24,289 nt of DNA from a virus: positions 1 to 24,289 of IMG/VR virus record IMGVR_UViG_3300034082_001172; one strand, given 5' to 3'. The position numbers were made by a program, and so were the translations under genes. Below, piece after piece: positions 1 through 9,914 of this stretch (the first letter of the stretch is position 1; every line of letters starts with the position of its first letter). Under the pieces are notes generated by a model. That model had not been told where the DNA came from. It was given only the letters and a program-made list of their open reading frames with translations, and did not search any database.

Positions 1-1
1 C

Positions 2-1015
<1,014 letters not shown>

Positions 1016-1016
<1 letters not shown>

Positions 1017-2017
1017 TGCCCATCAGACACGGGTTTATTGCTTCGTCTGTTGCACTGGCACCAACTGTATCTTTGTCGGCTGCAAGTAACTTCAACCAAT
1101 CCATAGCGACACTCAACGCAACTGTTAGCGCAAACTTCTACTCAACAACAGTGAAGTTTCAGTACAACAAAACCAATAACTTTTCTTCGTACTCAGAAGT
1201 TAACGCTGCTACTACACCGATTACTGGGCAAAGTGTTTCTTCATATGCCAACATCACTGGCTTAGATGAAAACTCAACATACTATTTTCGTTGTGTCGCA
1301 ACCAATGCTATCGGGACAACCACCACATCGGTGTCTTCATTCGTTACATGGGCGAAGCAAACATTCAGCAAGACAGCATCAGGCACTTGGAACATCACTA
1401 TCCCGACTGTCACCCCTACTGGCGGTTCTATTGTTGTCCCATCAATTACTTCTGTCCAGTTAGTTGGTGCAGGAGCAGGCGGTAATGGTGGTGGAGGTGG
1501 TGGCGGTGCGGGTTATTCATCTGCGACTTTGACGTTTGCTAGTGGTTCAAGCACCGCAATCTCTGTTGTGGTCGGTGCTGGTGGCGGTGCTGGCAGTGCT
1601 GGAGGGTCATCGTCTATCTCCAATCTTTCTGTTTCTGCTGCTGGAGGAAACGCACCAACAGGAGATGTTTTTACTGGTCGTGCTGGCTCTAGTGGTTCAG
1701 GAAACTTGGGTGGTACAAACACTGGCGCTATTGACAAAAACGGCAACATTGTCAGTTGGGGATATGGCGGCGGCGGTGGCAATGCTGGCGGCGGTGGCAG
1801 TGCTGCACCTGATTACGGTGGCGCAGGTGGTGGACCATCATCATGCGTATACGGCGGTGGGACCTTCGGCGGTGGTGGAGGCGGCGATGGTGCTGTTGGC
1901 GATGGTTCAAACGGTGGGGGGAACTATGGTGTTGGTGGAAACGGGGCAGGAGGTGCGTCTGGTTCGCCAGGTCGTGTCTACTTCCAATACTATGCAAGTT
2001 CGGACTTAGCACCATGA
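1016..2017 (+). CDS. Fibronectin type III / glycine-rich tail fibre protein
   Basis: A 333-residue protein. Residues about 13-113 resemble a fibronectin type III module, with the GLDENSTYYFRCVATNAIG pattern typical of FN3 strands E-F. From about residue 145 it becomes glycine-rich, with long GGGG runs separated by short beta-like segments, ending in GSPGRVYFQYY. This organisation resembles poly-glycine adhesin domains at the tips of some phage long tail fibres (S16-type gp38), where the glycine-rich part carries loops that recognise the receptor; here that role is inferred. It overlaps the upstream fibre gene by one base and the downstream gene by four (ATGA), so the three are probably co-translated. 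No catalytic motif is visible. Confidence 0.75.
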
Positions 2018-3042
2018 TTCAAACACAGCCATTCACAACAACAATCCTCACAACGCACAGAGGTTTTTTCATCCTTGACAAACTCCCTAAGTTTGCAAGT
2101 GAACTAGACGTGTGGATTCAAACACCAACAGGTAACGAATCAGTTGATTTCATTGACGTATTTGTCCTGCAAGACGGGACACTTCTCGCTGCATGGGTGC
2201 ATCCATTCCAGAAACTACCCCTACACAACCTCACAGTGTTTTGCGATGGCGCAGTCCAAGTCCTCAATCTCTGCCCGCTTGAACGCATCATTGACATTTA
2301 TAACCGACCATTAGATGCAAATCTTGGAACATTCAGTTTTGCAAAGTCAATACCTATTGACGGTGGAGACTGGCGATGCCATCGTGGTGCGTATGGTCCT
2401 TGGCAGTTTACCGATGACAACCACCAAATCGTCATTGATGAAGTAACACAGATTGTTATTTACGAATCGTTGCTGAACTTAAACAACGCTGGGTATTTGG
2501 TTTATTTAGAGGCAACAGGGAAGACCCAACTTGCCGAACAGAAAGTCAACAACAGCATCGCACCCGTTACGGGGCGTACACTTCAGGAAACCATGCGCCT
2601 CATCTACGAATGGTCAGTCCTCGCAGAAGAACCATTCAACAGCACAGACGAAGCAGCAGTAGCAGCCAAGACATTCCTTGATTTCCTTGGGTTCACCAGC
2701 GATGAACGCACAGCCCTAGCATCCTTGCCTCCTATGCAAATCAGCAACTACCTAGCAGGTAGCGAGACAGCCCGTGTCCGACCATCAAACATCCCCGCCC
2801 TAGATGACGCAATTAAAACAATGGTGTTCAAACGCATGGCTTCATCATCACTGTCAGCCCTGTTCAAAATTCACGGTATTGAAGACACCTATGGTTTGCA
2901 AGCATTGGAGCAGGCAGAACTTGACGCTGGCATCCAAAGGTTTAACGACTACTACACCGAACCAGTTAGTGCCGCAGATAAACCTTTCTTTGATAATCAG
3001 GTAAGGTTCTTTAGGAACAAGCAAACTGTTTTGAATCTTTAG
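2014..3042 (+). CDS. Unknown protein linked to tail fibre genes
   Basis: A 342-residue protein that I do not recognise. The chosen ATG at 2014 overlaps the previous stop (ATGA); the same frame extends to 1843, but that part is the antiphase reading of the glycine-rich gene. The N-terminal 190 residues look beta-rich, with a WRCHRGAYGPWQF segment near residue 130. The rest (about 200-342) looks alpha-helical, starting with TGRTLQETMRLIYEWSVLAEEP and ending in a charged tail. The position after two adhesin genes suggests a fibre-associated virion protein, an assembly chaperone or a host-recognition accessory. No signal peptide or membrane segment is seen. Confidence 0.7.
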   Translation: MIQTQPFTTTILTTHRGFFILDKLPKFASELDVWIQTPTGNESVDFIDVFVLQDGTLLAAWVHPFQKLPLHNLTVFCDGAVQVLNLCPLERIIDIYNRPLDANLGTFSFAKSIPIDGGDWRCHRGAYGPWQFTDDNHQIVIDEVTQIVIYESLLNLNNAGYLVYLEATGKTQLAEQKVNNSIAPVTGRTLQETMRLIYEWSVLAEEPFNSTDEAAVAAKTFLDFLGFTSDERTALASLPPMQISNYLAGSETARVRPSNIPALDDAIKTMVFKRMASSSLSALFKIHGIEDTYGLQALEQAELDAGIQRFNDYYTEPVSAADKPFFDNQVRFFRNKQTVLNL

Positions 3043-3050
3043 GAGGGGCT

Positions 3051-4088
3051 ATGAAAATAGCGGTCTACACAATCGCTAAGAACGAAGCAAAGCACGTCGC
3101 ACGATGGGCTGAGTCTTGTAAGGAAGCAGACTATCGGTTAATCCTTGACACAGGCTCAACGGATAATACATGTCAAATAGCGTGGGACTGTGATGTAACT
3201 GTAGAGACAGAAACGTTTGACCCGTGGCGGTTTGACCATGCTCGTAACGTCGCACTTACCTGCCTCCCAGATGACATAGACCTGTGTATCTCTTTAGACA
3301 TGGACGAAGTTCTAACCCCTGGCTGGCGTAAAGCATTAGAGAACTTATCCCCAGATATCAACATGGTTAGGCACAAGGTCGTCACCACATTCAACGCCGA
3401 TGGTTCAGAAGGACAATCATTCACCATCGGACGCATCCACGCCAGACACAGCCACACATGGAAATACCCAGTCCACGAAGTTCTCACACCAGTGGCATTA
3501 GAAAACTCTGTGTATATAGATGGTTTAGAAATCCACCATCATCCTGACAACAGCAAACCACGCACCCAATACTTGCCCATGTTGAAACTGGCAGCAGAAG
3601 AAAACCCCAACGATGAACGCCACCAGTTTTACCTAGCCCGTGAATACTTCTTCCACGGACGATATGCCCTAGCCCAACACCACTTCTCACGGCACCTCTC
3701 CATCGCACAATGGAACCCCGAACGAGCAGCATCACACCGTTACCTAGCACAGATGCGCCCCGAAGCAGCCGAACACCACCTATACAAAGCAGTAGCCGAA
3801 GACCCAACCCGCAGAGAAAACTGGGTGGCACTAGCCAAGGTCTACTACGAACGTAAAGACTGGACATCAACACGGGCATCCTGCGAGATGGCTTTCCGCA
3901 CCGCACAGAAACCAACCGACTATTTCTGCGAAGAAGAAGCATGGGGATATCTACCCTACGACCTTGCCGCCTTAGCCTGCTACCACCTTGGAGATACCGA
4001 CCAGGCATGGGCATACGGGGCTGAAGCCTTAGCGTTAAATCCAGGGGATGAACGACTTGAAGCCAACCTCACATGGTATCGGCTATGA
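3051..4088 (+). CDS. GT2-like glycosyltransferase with TPR-like C-terminus
   Basis: A 345-residue protein behind a strong AGGAGG ribosome binding site. The N-terminal GT-A fold is signalled by YTIAKNE (residues 6-12), DTGSTDNT (33-40), FDHARN (61-66) and the DxD-like metal motif LDMDE (82-86), as in family 2 glycosyltransferases that use nucleotide sugars. From about residue 190 the protein is helical with repeat-like segments such as YFFHGRYALAQHHFSRHL and VYYERKDWTSTRASCEMAF, resembling tetratricopeptide repeats. Its place inside the fibre and tail operon, just after Thr-rich collagen-like and glycine-rich adhesins, suggests that it decorates virion proteins; phage glycosyltransferases are also known to modify host surface polymers. 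Substrate and sugar cannot be read from sequence. Confidence 0.85.
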   Translation: MKIAVYTIAKNEAKHVARWAESCKEADYRLILDTGSTDNTCQIAWDCDVTVETETFDPWRFDHARNVALTCLPDDIDLCISLDMDEVLTPGWRKALENLSPDINMVRHKVVTTFNADGSEGQSFTIGRIHARHSHTWKYPVHEVLTPVALENSVYIDGLEIHHHPDNSKPRTQYLPMLKLAAEENPNDERHQFYLAREYFFHGRYALAQHHFSRHLSIAQWNPERAASHRYLAQMRPEAAEHHLYKAVAEDPTRRENWVALAKVYYERKDWTSTRASCEMAFRTAQKPTDYFCEEEAWGYLPYDLAALACYHLGDTDQAWAYGAEALALNPGDERLEANLTWYRL

Positions 4089-4117
4089 TGTAGGCACCTC
4101 AACAATTAGGAGCAACA

Positions 4118-4258
4118 ATGCCAATGGTCGGAAAAAAAGAATTCCCATACAACGCTAAGGGAATGGCTATGGCGAAGGCTGAAGCCAAGGAAAAGGGCAT
4201 GAAGATGAACAAGTCCAAGAAGGCTCCAGTGCGTAAGGCTAAGGCTAAGAAGAAGTAA
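4118..4258 (+). CDS. Small lysine-rich basic protein
   Basis: A 46-residue protein starting MPMVGKKEFPYNAKGMAMAK and ending in KAKAKKK, with about 15 Lys. A GGAG ribosome binding site lies 8 nt upstream and the stop is followed directly by the ATG of the next gene (TAA then ATG), so it is almost certainly translated. Similar Lys-rich miniproteins beginning MPM(V/Y)GKK are, to my recollection, common between structural genes of podovirus-like environmental phages, but their function is unknown. The charge suggests binding to DNA or to acidic virion proteins. Confidence 0.75.
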   Translation: MPMVGKKEFPYNAKGMAMAKAEAKEKGMKMNKSKKAPVRKAKAKKK

Positions 4259-5146
4259 ATGTCCACAGTCGGTACCGTTATTGATAGGACAGTGCGCCAG
4301 TTAATGTCTGGCACTGTAGAAGAACGTAACAAAACAACCCTTGCCCTTACAGCAACGGGTACCACTGTCACATTTCAATACGACCTTAGCGGTATCCGAC
4401 CTGGTGGGGTTATCCAAATAGACAACGAACTCATGTATGTATGGGAAATCTCTGCTGGTTCAAAGTCTGTGACTGTTGAGCGAGGTTGGAACGGCACCAC
4501 AGCAGCCGCCCATGCTGCGTCTTCTATCGCAACTGTAGACCCCAAGTTCCCAAGGGCACAAATCCTTGAAGCGATGAACGCTGAACTGGACGACCTGGCA
4601 AGCCCAATGAACGGTTTGTTCCAAATCAAAATCCTGGAACTCAACTACAACGGCACCGACCTCATGGTCAACCTGCCAACAACAGACAAAATCATTGACC
4701 TGATTTCAGTTTCATTACGCTACATCTCAACTGACTACATCAAGGTACGTCGTTGCCGCCTCATCCGTGACCTCCCCAATGATGACTTCAACACTGGATA
4801 TGCCGTCCGTTTTGATGAACAGGTACGTGCGGGGCGTATGATTATTGTATACAAGACACCATTCAGCAACGTCACATCCGAATCTCAAAACATCCAGAAT
4901 GTCACTGGTCTTCCAACTTCGTGTGAAGACATCTTGATTCTAGGTTCACAGATTCGTTTGGTTGGTCCACGAGAAGTTAAGCGCAACTTTACAGAATCAC
5001 AAGGCGACACCCGCCGTTCCGATGAAGTCCCATCAGGTGCTGTAAGTAACTCAATCACTAACTTGTTGCGTATGCGCCGTGACCGCATCACATCTGAAGC
5101 AGCAAAACTTATGAGGCAATACCCAACATTCCTAAACAGGGATTAA
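4259..5146 (+). CDS. Probable tail or head-tail connector structural protein
   Basis: A 295-residue protein starting immediately after the stop of the Lys-rich miniprotein. The N-terminal part has a beta-rich section (about 25-85) with IQIDNELMYVWEI and VERGWNGTTAAAHAA, a pattern I associate with phage neck and adaptor proteins. Helical segments follow (FPRAQILEAMNAELDDLASP), then a beta-rich core and a basic C-terminal helix. No enzyme motif is present. Directly before a 625-residue tail protein and a collar fibre, a role like the tail-tubular/connector proteins of podoviruses is plausible but is inference from order and size. Confidence 0.65.
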   Translation: MSTVGTVIDRTVRQLMSGTVEERNKTTLALTATGTTVTFQYDLSGIRPGGVIQIDNELMYVWEISAGSKSVTVERGWNGTTAAAHAASSIATVDPKFPRAQILEAMNAELDDLASPMNGLFQIKILELNYNGTDLMVNLPTTDKIIDLISVSLRYISTDYIKVRRCRLIRDLPNDDFNTGYAVRFDEQVRAGRMIIVYKTPFSNVTSESQNIQNVTGLPTSCEDILILGSQIRLVGPREVKRNFTESQGDTRRSDEVPSGAVSNSITNLLRMRRDRITSEAAKLMRQYPTFLNRD

Positions 5147-5149
5147 GCA

Positions 5150-7027
5150 ATGGCGGTAACCACCTTCACATTGCCGTATGTTGGCACACCACCGTATTTC
5201 TCTGGTACAGCCTCATCATCTTTAGTGCCGCACACTTTTCCTGTTGCTATTGATGGTCGTCCATACATGATTGACCAGAAATCAGGTCAGTTCAAACGTG
5301 GTTATGAGCAGCGTGTTCGTGATTCAACGGATGATTCAACTACTCCTGGTGAGGGTGCTATTAACCCTGGTGGTTTGTGGAGGCGTGGTCAGGATTCGTG
5401 GCATTTTGGTGCGGGTCAGCAGTATGCTGACACTGCCGAATCTAAGGACTATATGTTCTACAAGTCTAAGGGCATTAACCCTTGGGTGAAGGGTCAGTTG
5501 TCGTTGCTTAACGCAACCAAACGTTCTTTGGAATCAGCCAGCACTAACTTGTTTACCTGTGTTGTTGAATCAGGCGGGACAGAATACCTGTATGTAGCAG
5601 ACAATGGTGTTGTCAGGTTCTCTAGTAACCCGTTCGCAGCCACTCCAACATGGACCGCTATCACAACAGGAACTCCCACCACGTTGCCTACCACTGCTAT
5701 AACTGGTTTAGAAACCAACGGAACCAACGTCTTTATCGCTTGGACAGGAAACGACATTTGGTACACAACACCAGGTTCAACTACTGCCACATTCTTTTAC
5801 CCCACATCAGGCACAGATGACCAAACCTATTCCGCTTTTGGTTTTGCAAAAGGTCGTGGCTTTACAGCAGTAGACCAAGACCTCTACCAAATCGGTCTTG
5901 GTTCAGGTTCACACACCGTTTTCTTTGACAACCCTGACACAACATTCCGATGGGTTGGTGCAGCAGCAGGACAAAACGCTGTCTACGCAGCAGGACATTC
6001 AGGGGACAAAAGCCTCATCTATAAAATCACCATCAAAGCAGATGGCACACTAGATGTTCCTGTTGTAGCCCTTGAACTACCAGTCGGTGAAATAGTTTCA
6101 TCAATCCACGGCTATCTTGGATTCATTGCTCTCGGTTCCAACAAGGGCGTTCGTTTCTGTAGCACCGACGCACAATCAAACCTCAACGCAGGCTCCCTTA
6201 TCCCCACCACAGGCGCAGTTAATGACTTCGCATCTGATGACCGTTTCATTTGGTTCGCATACACCAACTACGACGGCTTGTCTAGCGGTCTTGGACGTTT
6301 AGACCTGTCCGTGTTTACCGCAGCCAACACCCCTGCCTACGCAACAGACCTCATGTATACCAGCACAGGCGCAGTAAAGTCTGTGGCATCCATTGGCGGC
6401 AAGCGCATCTTTACCATCTCAGGTGTCGGTGTCATTGTGGAAGACACAGCAAACCTTGTTGCTACAGGGGAGATTGAAACAGGCACATGGCGTTGGGGTA
6501 TCCCAGACCGTAAGTTCGTAGCCAAAATAGACACCCGTTCCACGCCACTCGTAGGCTCCATCACTTCATATCTGAAACTAGACGACGGTGACTACCAAGA
6601 AGTAGGTGTATGGGACACAGGCAACGACATTGAAAACTCCTTTGACGGTTCCGACACACGAGCCATTGAAGCAGAATTCAAGTACGTTCTTGCCAGGTCT
6701 TCTACTGCCACCTCAACAGGACCAACCTTTACTCGTTGGATGGCTAGAGCCTATGCCGCACCGTTCCGTTCACAAGTATTCGTCATCCCCGTCTTGCTTC
6801 ACCAGTCGGTAACTGTCCGTGGGAAAGAGTATTACTACGACGTAGAAGAAGAACAATTATTCTTTGACGGTCTAATCGGTTCTCCTCGCATCATCTCTTT
6901 GCAAATGGGTTCGGTTACGCACTCAGTTATTTTGGAAGATTTGCAGTGGGATGCGTCCGATTCGCAGGGGAACACATGGCAATTTAACGGGACGCTTGTT
7001 GTAACCTTGCGTTCGGTGGAAAACTAG
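5150..7027 (+). CDS. Large beta-rich tail structural protein
   Basis: A 625-residue protein with no catalytic motif. It is dominated by repeated short beta-blade-like units of the form (T/V)NGTNVFIAW, GGTEYLYVADNG, DDRFIWFAY, GKRIFTISG, spread over about residues 120-450, which resemble a beta-propeller. An N-terminal segment with PFTFP-type residues (LPYVGTPPYFSG) and a C-terminal beta domain flank this. Podovirus nozzle proteins (T7 gp12 type) contain a propeller of comparable size, and the gene sits between a probable adaptor and a collar fibre. A tail nozzle or hub role therefore fits, but I cannot name a family. Start: ATG 3 nt after the previous stop with a weak GGGA site. Confidence 0.65.
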   Translation: MAVTTFTLPYVGTPPYFSGTASSSLVPHTFPVAIDGRPYMIDQKSGQFKRGYEQRVRDSTDDSTTPGEGAINPGGLWRRGQDSWHFGAGQQYADTAESKDYMFYKSKGINPWVKGQLSLLNATKRSLESASTNLFTCVVESGGTEYLYVADNGVVRFSSNPFAATPTWTAITTGTPTTLPTTAITGLETNGTNVFIAWTGNDIWYTTPGSTTATFFYPTSGTDDQTYSAFGFAKGRGFTAVDQDLYQIGLGSGSHTVFFDNPDTTFRWVGAAAGQNAVYAAGHSGDKSLIYKITIKADGTLDVPVVALELPVGEIVSSIHGYLGFIALGSNKGVRFCSTDAQSNLNAGSLIPTTGAVNDFASDDRFIWFAYTNYDGLSSGLGRLDLSVFTAANTPAYATDLMYTSTGAVKSVASIGGKRIFTISGVGVIVEDTANLVATGEIETGTWRWGIPDRKFVAKIDTRSTPLVGSITSYLKLDDGDYQEVGVWDTGNDIENSFDGSDTRAIEAEFKYVLARSSTATSTGPTFTRWMARAYAAPFRSQVFVIPVLLHQSVTVRGKEYYYDVEEEQLFFDGLIGSPRIISLQMGSVTHSVILEDLQWDASDSQGNTWQFNGTLVVTLRSVEN

Positions 7028-7036
7028 GAGATAACA

Positions 7037-8251
7037 ATGGCTTATTCACGCAGGTCTTACAAAGGTGCAGCAGTATCAAACGCTTTAGGTGGTAGCGGTC
7101 TTGCCGCTAACGCCACAAGCATCACTCTCTCAGCAGCAGTGTCTGGATGGTCCACAAGTGGGACACCTTTCTTTGTTGTTGTTGACCCAGGCACAGCCAA
7201 AGAAGAAAAGATTTGCGTTATCTATGCTTCTTCTACAACGTTGACCGTAGTTGACCCTGCTGTTACATCGGCGTGGTCAGCATCAGTTAATGGTCGTGGC
7301 GTGGACGACACCACAGACAGAGCGCACGATGTTGGTGCAACTATTTACCCTGTGTTCACTGCTACCGAAGCAAACCAGGCTAACGAACTTGTATCCAAGT
7401 ACACCGTCAATGGTGACATCGTTGTTCATGGTTCATCTGGTCCTAAGACTATTTCCACTGGTGGTTCAGGCAATAACAACAAGGTTTTGGTTGCCGACTC
7501 TACAGTGACTGACGGTGGTGTCAAGTGGGCAACCGTGGGAACTGACGGCATTGCTGACTCGGCTATCACATCAGGCAAGATTGCAGACGGTGCAATCGTC
7601 AACGCAGATATCAATGCCTCTGCCGCTATCGCTCTTAGCAAGTTGGCTACAGGTGCATTGCCTACCGATATCACAGTTGCATCTGCGAACCTTGTCAACG
7701 GCACTGTGGCATTAGCAGACCTTGCTACTGCTGTTGCCAATGCTCTTGTACCTGTCGGAACTATCAGTGCTTACGCAGGTGCAACAGCCCCTACAGGGTG
7801 GTTGCTTTGTGACGGTACAAGCACCACTGGCTACACAGCATTGGCTACTTTGGTTGGTGCGACAACCCCAGACTTCAGAGGTCACACCCTTGTAGGTAAA
7901 GGCTCTGCGCCTTTTGATGGTGCATTACTTTCTAAGTTCGGTTCAACCACTAGCACTGCTGCCCACACCCACGGCATTGACCACGACCATGCTTCTTTCA
8001 CATCTGGTGATGATAGTCCTGACCATACACACACCCAGTCAGGTCCAACTGGGACTACCACCTATGACAGTGGCGGTATACCACAATTCACTACGGACAG
8101 CGATATCCAAACCAGTGGTGCTTCTGTCCGACACCAACACAGCATTGATGTCCCTGCCTTCACTGGAACATCTGGTGCTTCCAGCGTTGGTTCCACCCAC
8201 GGCAACGTCCAGCCATCGGCATTAATCAATTTCATTATCAAGCACGACTAA
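7037..8251 (+). CDS. Tail fibre protein with phage tail collar domain
   Basis: A 404-residue protein with a good AGGAGA site. The hallmark is VPVGTISAYAGATAPTGWLLCDG at about residue 238 onward, followed by TPDFRGHTLVGKG near 279, the signature of the phage tail collar domain (short tail fibres and microcystin-dependent-protein-like fibres). A His-rich section follows (HTHGIDHDH, HTHTQ, RHQHSID), resembling the iron-binding HxH clusters of such fibres, and the end QPSALINFIIKHD is also characteristic. The N-terminal half contains a low-complexity beta section with SAITSGKIADGAI-type repeats typical of fibre shafts. It closes the structural operon; the next unit is the lysis cassette. Confidence 0.9.
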   Translation: MAYSRRSYKGAAVSNALGGSGLAANATSITLSAAVSGWSTSGTPFFVVVDPGTAKEEKICVIYASSTTLTVVDPAVTSAWSASVNGRGVDDTTDRAHDVGATIYPVFTATEANQANELVSKYTVNGDIVVHGSSGPKTISTGGSGNNNKVLVADSTVTDGGVKWATVGTDGIADSAITSGKIADGAIVNADINASAAIALSKLATGALPTDITVASANLVNGTVALADLATAVANALVPVGTISAYAGATAPTGWLLCDGTSTTGYTALATLVGATTPDFRGHTLVGKGSAPFDGALLSKFGSTTSTAAHTHGIDHDHASFTSGDDSPDHTHTQSGPTGTTTYDSGGIPQFTTDSDIQTSGASVRHQHSIDVPAFTGTSGASSVGSTHGNVQPSALINFIIKHD

Positions 8252-8254
8252 ACC

Positions 8255-8263
8255 TGCTAGTAT
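8255..8263 (+). promoter_or_regulatory. Possible extended -10 promoter before lysis genes
   Basis: TGCTAGTAT matches an extended -10 (TGn followed by a TATAAT-like hexamer, 4 of 6). It lies just after the collar-fibre stop and about 40 nt before the holin-like start. No good -35 is visible. A small GCTAG-TAT-CTAGC inverted repeat overlaps it and could instead be an RNA hairpin or operator. Confidence 0.3.
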
Positions 8264-8303
8264 CTAGCCATACCTGGAGGGGTCAACCAGTAGGAGAACC
8301 CCC

Positions 8304-8573
8304 ATGTTGTCATTGAAAATTGCCAAGGACGTAGCAAGCCGCATCATTGCGCTGTTCATCATGTCCAGCCTTACCATCATCACAGGCTCTAGCATCATCA
8401 ACTCCGTAGGCACAGGCGTGTCCATCCCGTTGTGGTACTCAGCAGCCCTTGGTGGTTTCCACGCAATCGCAGACGTACTCGTCAATCTTGCTAAGGCATC
8501 TCTTGACGGTAAGTTAGAAGCACATGAAGTGGACGCAGCCTTCGGTGTGAAGCGTGACGACCAGGCTCAGTAG
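8304..8573 (+). CDS. Holin-like small membrane protein
   Basis: An 89-residue protein with an AGGAGA ribosome binding site. Hydrophobic stretches at about residues 13-35 and 42-63 suggest two membrane helices, followed by a charged cytoplasmic tail with DGKLEAHEVDAAFG. This tail is of a type seen in actinophage and mycobacteriophage holins and in phage-encoded DUF membrane proteins. It is the first gene of a block containing an M15 endolysin, so it is the best candidate for the pore that times lysis. The stop overlaps the start of the next gene by 20 nt. Another two-helix protein (9641-9811) is an alternative holin. Confidence 0.65.
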   Translation: MLSLKIAKDVASRIIALFIMSSLTIITGSSIINSVGTGVSIPLWYSAALGGFHAIADVLVNLAKASLDGKLEAHEVDAAFGVKRDDQAQ

Positions 8574-9630
8574 AGCCGCACTACTTTTCATAGGGGTTAT
8601 TGCTTCTGCTTTACTGCTGTCATCCAGTGCTAAAGCAGAAAACCCAATCATCACACGACCAACAGACATTTGGTTTGAGTACACAGAAACAACACAGTTC
8701 GTAGCGCAGACCTACCAGTCTGAAGGCTACCCATCTGACCCTCAATTGTGGCTATACACAGAGGATGGCGAACTGATTGTCAGCAACGATGACTACAACG
8801 GTTTGCAATCCTATTTGTCTGTCCAGTTAGAGCCAGGTAGGTACCGTCTACGGGCAGGTACTTGCTGTTGGCAGCCCGATGTTTGGCGTGATGGCACTTC
8901 ATGGAATGTGCAGTATGAACTGGGCTACGGACAGGGCGCTGTAACTACCGTTGCAGAGTTGCCCACAACAACGCCCCAACCAGCAACAACCACGGAGCCA
9001 CCCCAAACAACAACTCTGCCAGCGACAACGACGACAACATCTACTGTCCCCCCGACCACAACAACAGAACAAACGACGACCACCACAGAAGCGACAACCA
9101 CAACCACAACGACAACCCTTGCCCCTGTAGTTTCTTCCACCTCCGTTGCGCCTGCCACAACTTCACCTCAAACCACCACATCTACTGTTGCTCCTTCCAC
9201 CACAACCACGACATCAAGCACGTCAGTGCCGCCAACAACACAGCCGCCCATTCCAGAACCCACATTACCTACTCCCATTCCTACGAGTACATCAACAATA
9301 CCCCCTAACATTACAGAAGAAGAAGCAACAAAGATAGCCCTAGACCCTGAAGTCTTGGCGACCATCACCCAAGAAGAAGCAACCCAGGTCTTTGAAGCCC
9401 TCGTCATAGACGAACTCACAGACACCCAGTTAGAAGAACTCGTAGCGTCAGTACAGGAAGCCCCTACAGAGGTACGAGAAGCCTTTGAAGATACCGTAGA
9501 CATCTTTAGCGGGGGTCTAGACACCTATGTACCCATCGGTTCCAACGTCCCCGTATCCACCCGTAGAACCCTCGTCACCCTAGCCGCAGTCACAATGACA
9601 GCCGCCGCCACGACCCGAATGAAATGGTAG
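8554..9630 (+). CDS. Secreted Thr-rich mucin-like protein in lysis cassette
   Basis: A 358-residue protein with a GTG start overlapping the holin-like gene. It has a clear signal peptide (basic TRLSR, hydrophobic core to residue 24, likely cleavage after AKA at 28). A beta-type domain of about 100 residues follows, containing a CC pair (GTCCWQPDVW), then a long Thr/Pro low-complexity stalk (about 140-250). The C-terminal helical domain has repeated EEEAT..ALDPEVLATIT / QEEATQVFEAL segments, then a short hydrophobic stretch ending in RMKW. I recall similar Thr-rich stalks with this kind of C-terminal domain in aquatic Actinobacteria and their phages. Signal, stalk and terminal hydrophobic tail suggest a cell-envelope or surface-displayed protein. 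A role in lysis, superinfection exclusion or host-surface modification is undetermined. Confidence 0.8.
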   Translation: MTTRLSRAALLFIGVIASALLLSSSAKAENPIITRPTDIWFEYTETTQFVAQTYQSEGYPSDPQLWLYTEDGELIVSNDDYNGLQSYLSVQLEPGRYRLRAGTCCWQPDVWRDGTSWNVQYELGYGQGAVTTVAELPTTTPQPATTTEPPQTTTLPATTTTTSTVPPTTTTEQTTTTTEATTTTTTTTLAPVVSSTSVAPATTSPQTTTSTVAPSTTTTTSSTSVPPTTQPPIPEPTLPTPIPTSTSTIPPNITEEEATKIALDPEVLATITQEEATQVFEALVIDELTDTQLEELVASVQEAPTEVREAFEDTVDIFSGGLDTYVPIGSNVPVSTRRTLVTLAAVTMTAAATTRMKW

Positions 9631-9640
9631 ATTTGTACCC

Positions 9641-9811
9641 ATGCGTAAATATCTAGGCGTTATCGTTTCCATACTTCTCTGGGCATCAGGCACAGGGCTA
9701 GTTCTCATCACCCTGTCAGGACCCACACTGTCCAAGGCTCTGATGATTAGCGTGACAACCCTTGTCGTTCTCATCCTCGCTGCCGTATTCAATATCGCAA
9801 CTGATGAGTAA
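9641..9811 (+). CDS. Small two-helix membrane protein, possible second holin
   Basis: A 56-residue protein, too short for a 60-residue cut-off. Two hydrophobic helices (about 5-24 and 34-52) are joined by SGPTLSK, with a basic N-terminus (MRKY) and an acidic C-terminus (ATDE). This is the topology of class II holins or antiholins, and it lies between the secreted Thr-rich protein and the endolysin. The start ATG is 10 nt after the previous stop with no obvious ribosome binding site, so coupling is likely. Pairing with the 8304 gene as holin/antiholin is plausible but unproven. Confidence 0.65.
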   Translation: MRKYLGVIVSILLWASGTGLVLITLSGPTLSKALMISVTTLVVLILAAVFNIATDE

Positions 9812-9820
9812 ATAGTAAAA

Positions 9821-9863
9821 GCCCCAGGCGAAGGAGAAAGGGAAAAAGAACTCCGCCTGAGGC
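9821..9863 (+). other. Imperfect hairpin before the endolysin gene
   Basis: GCCCCAGGCG and CGCCTGAGGC form a 10-bp stem with one C/A mismatch around a purine-rich loop, with a further GAG/CTC pairing. It sits in the 103-nt gap between the two-helix protein and the endolysin. No T tract follows, so it is not a standard intrinsic terminator. An RNA stability or translation-control element is possible. Confidence 0.45.
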
Positions 9864-9914
9864 AAACGAAATAGTACACCCACCCCAATACAAAAGCAAC
9901 ACAGGAACAAACAA

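Noticed and set aside
1843-2013. N-terminal extension of the 2014 gene
   Set aside because: Arg/Trp-rich translation is the shifted reading of the glycine-rich gene; the ATG at 2014 has the expected overlap.
9821-9863. Intrinsic terminator before the endolysin
   Set aside because: The stem lacks a following T tract on either strand, so it is listed only as a hairpin.
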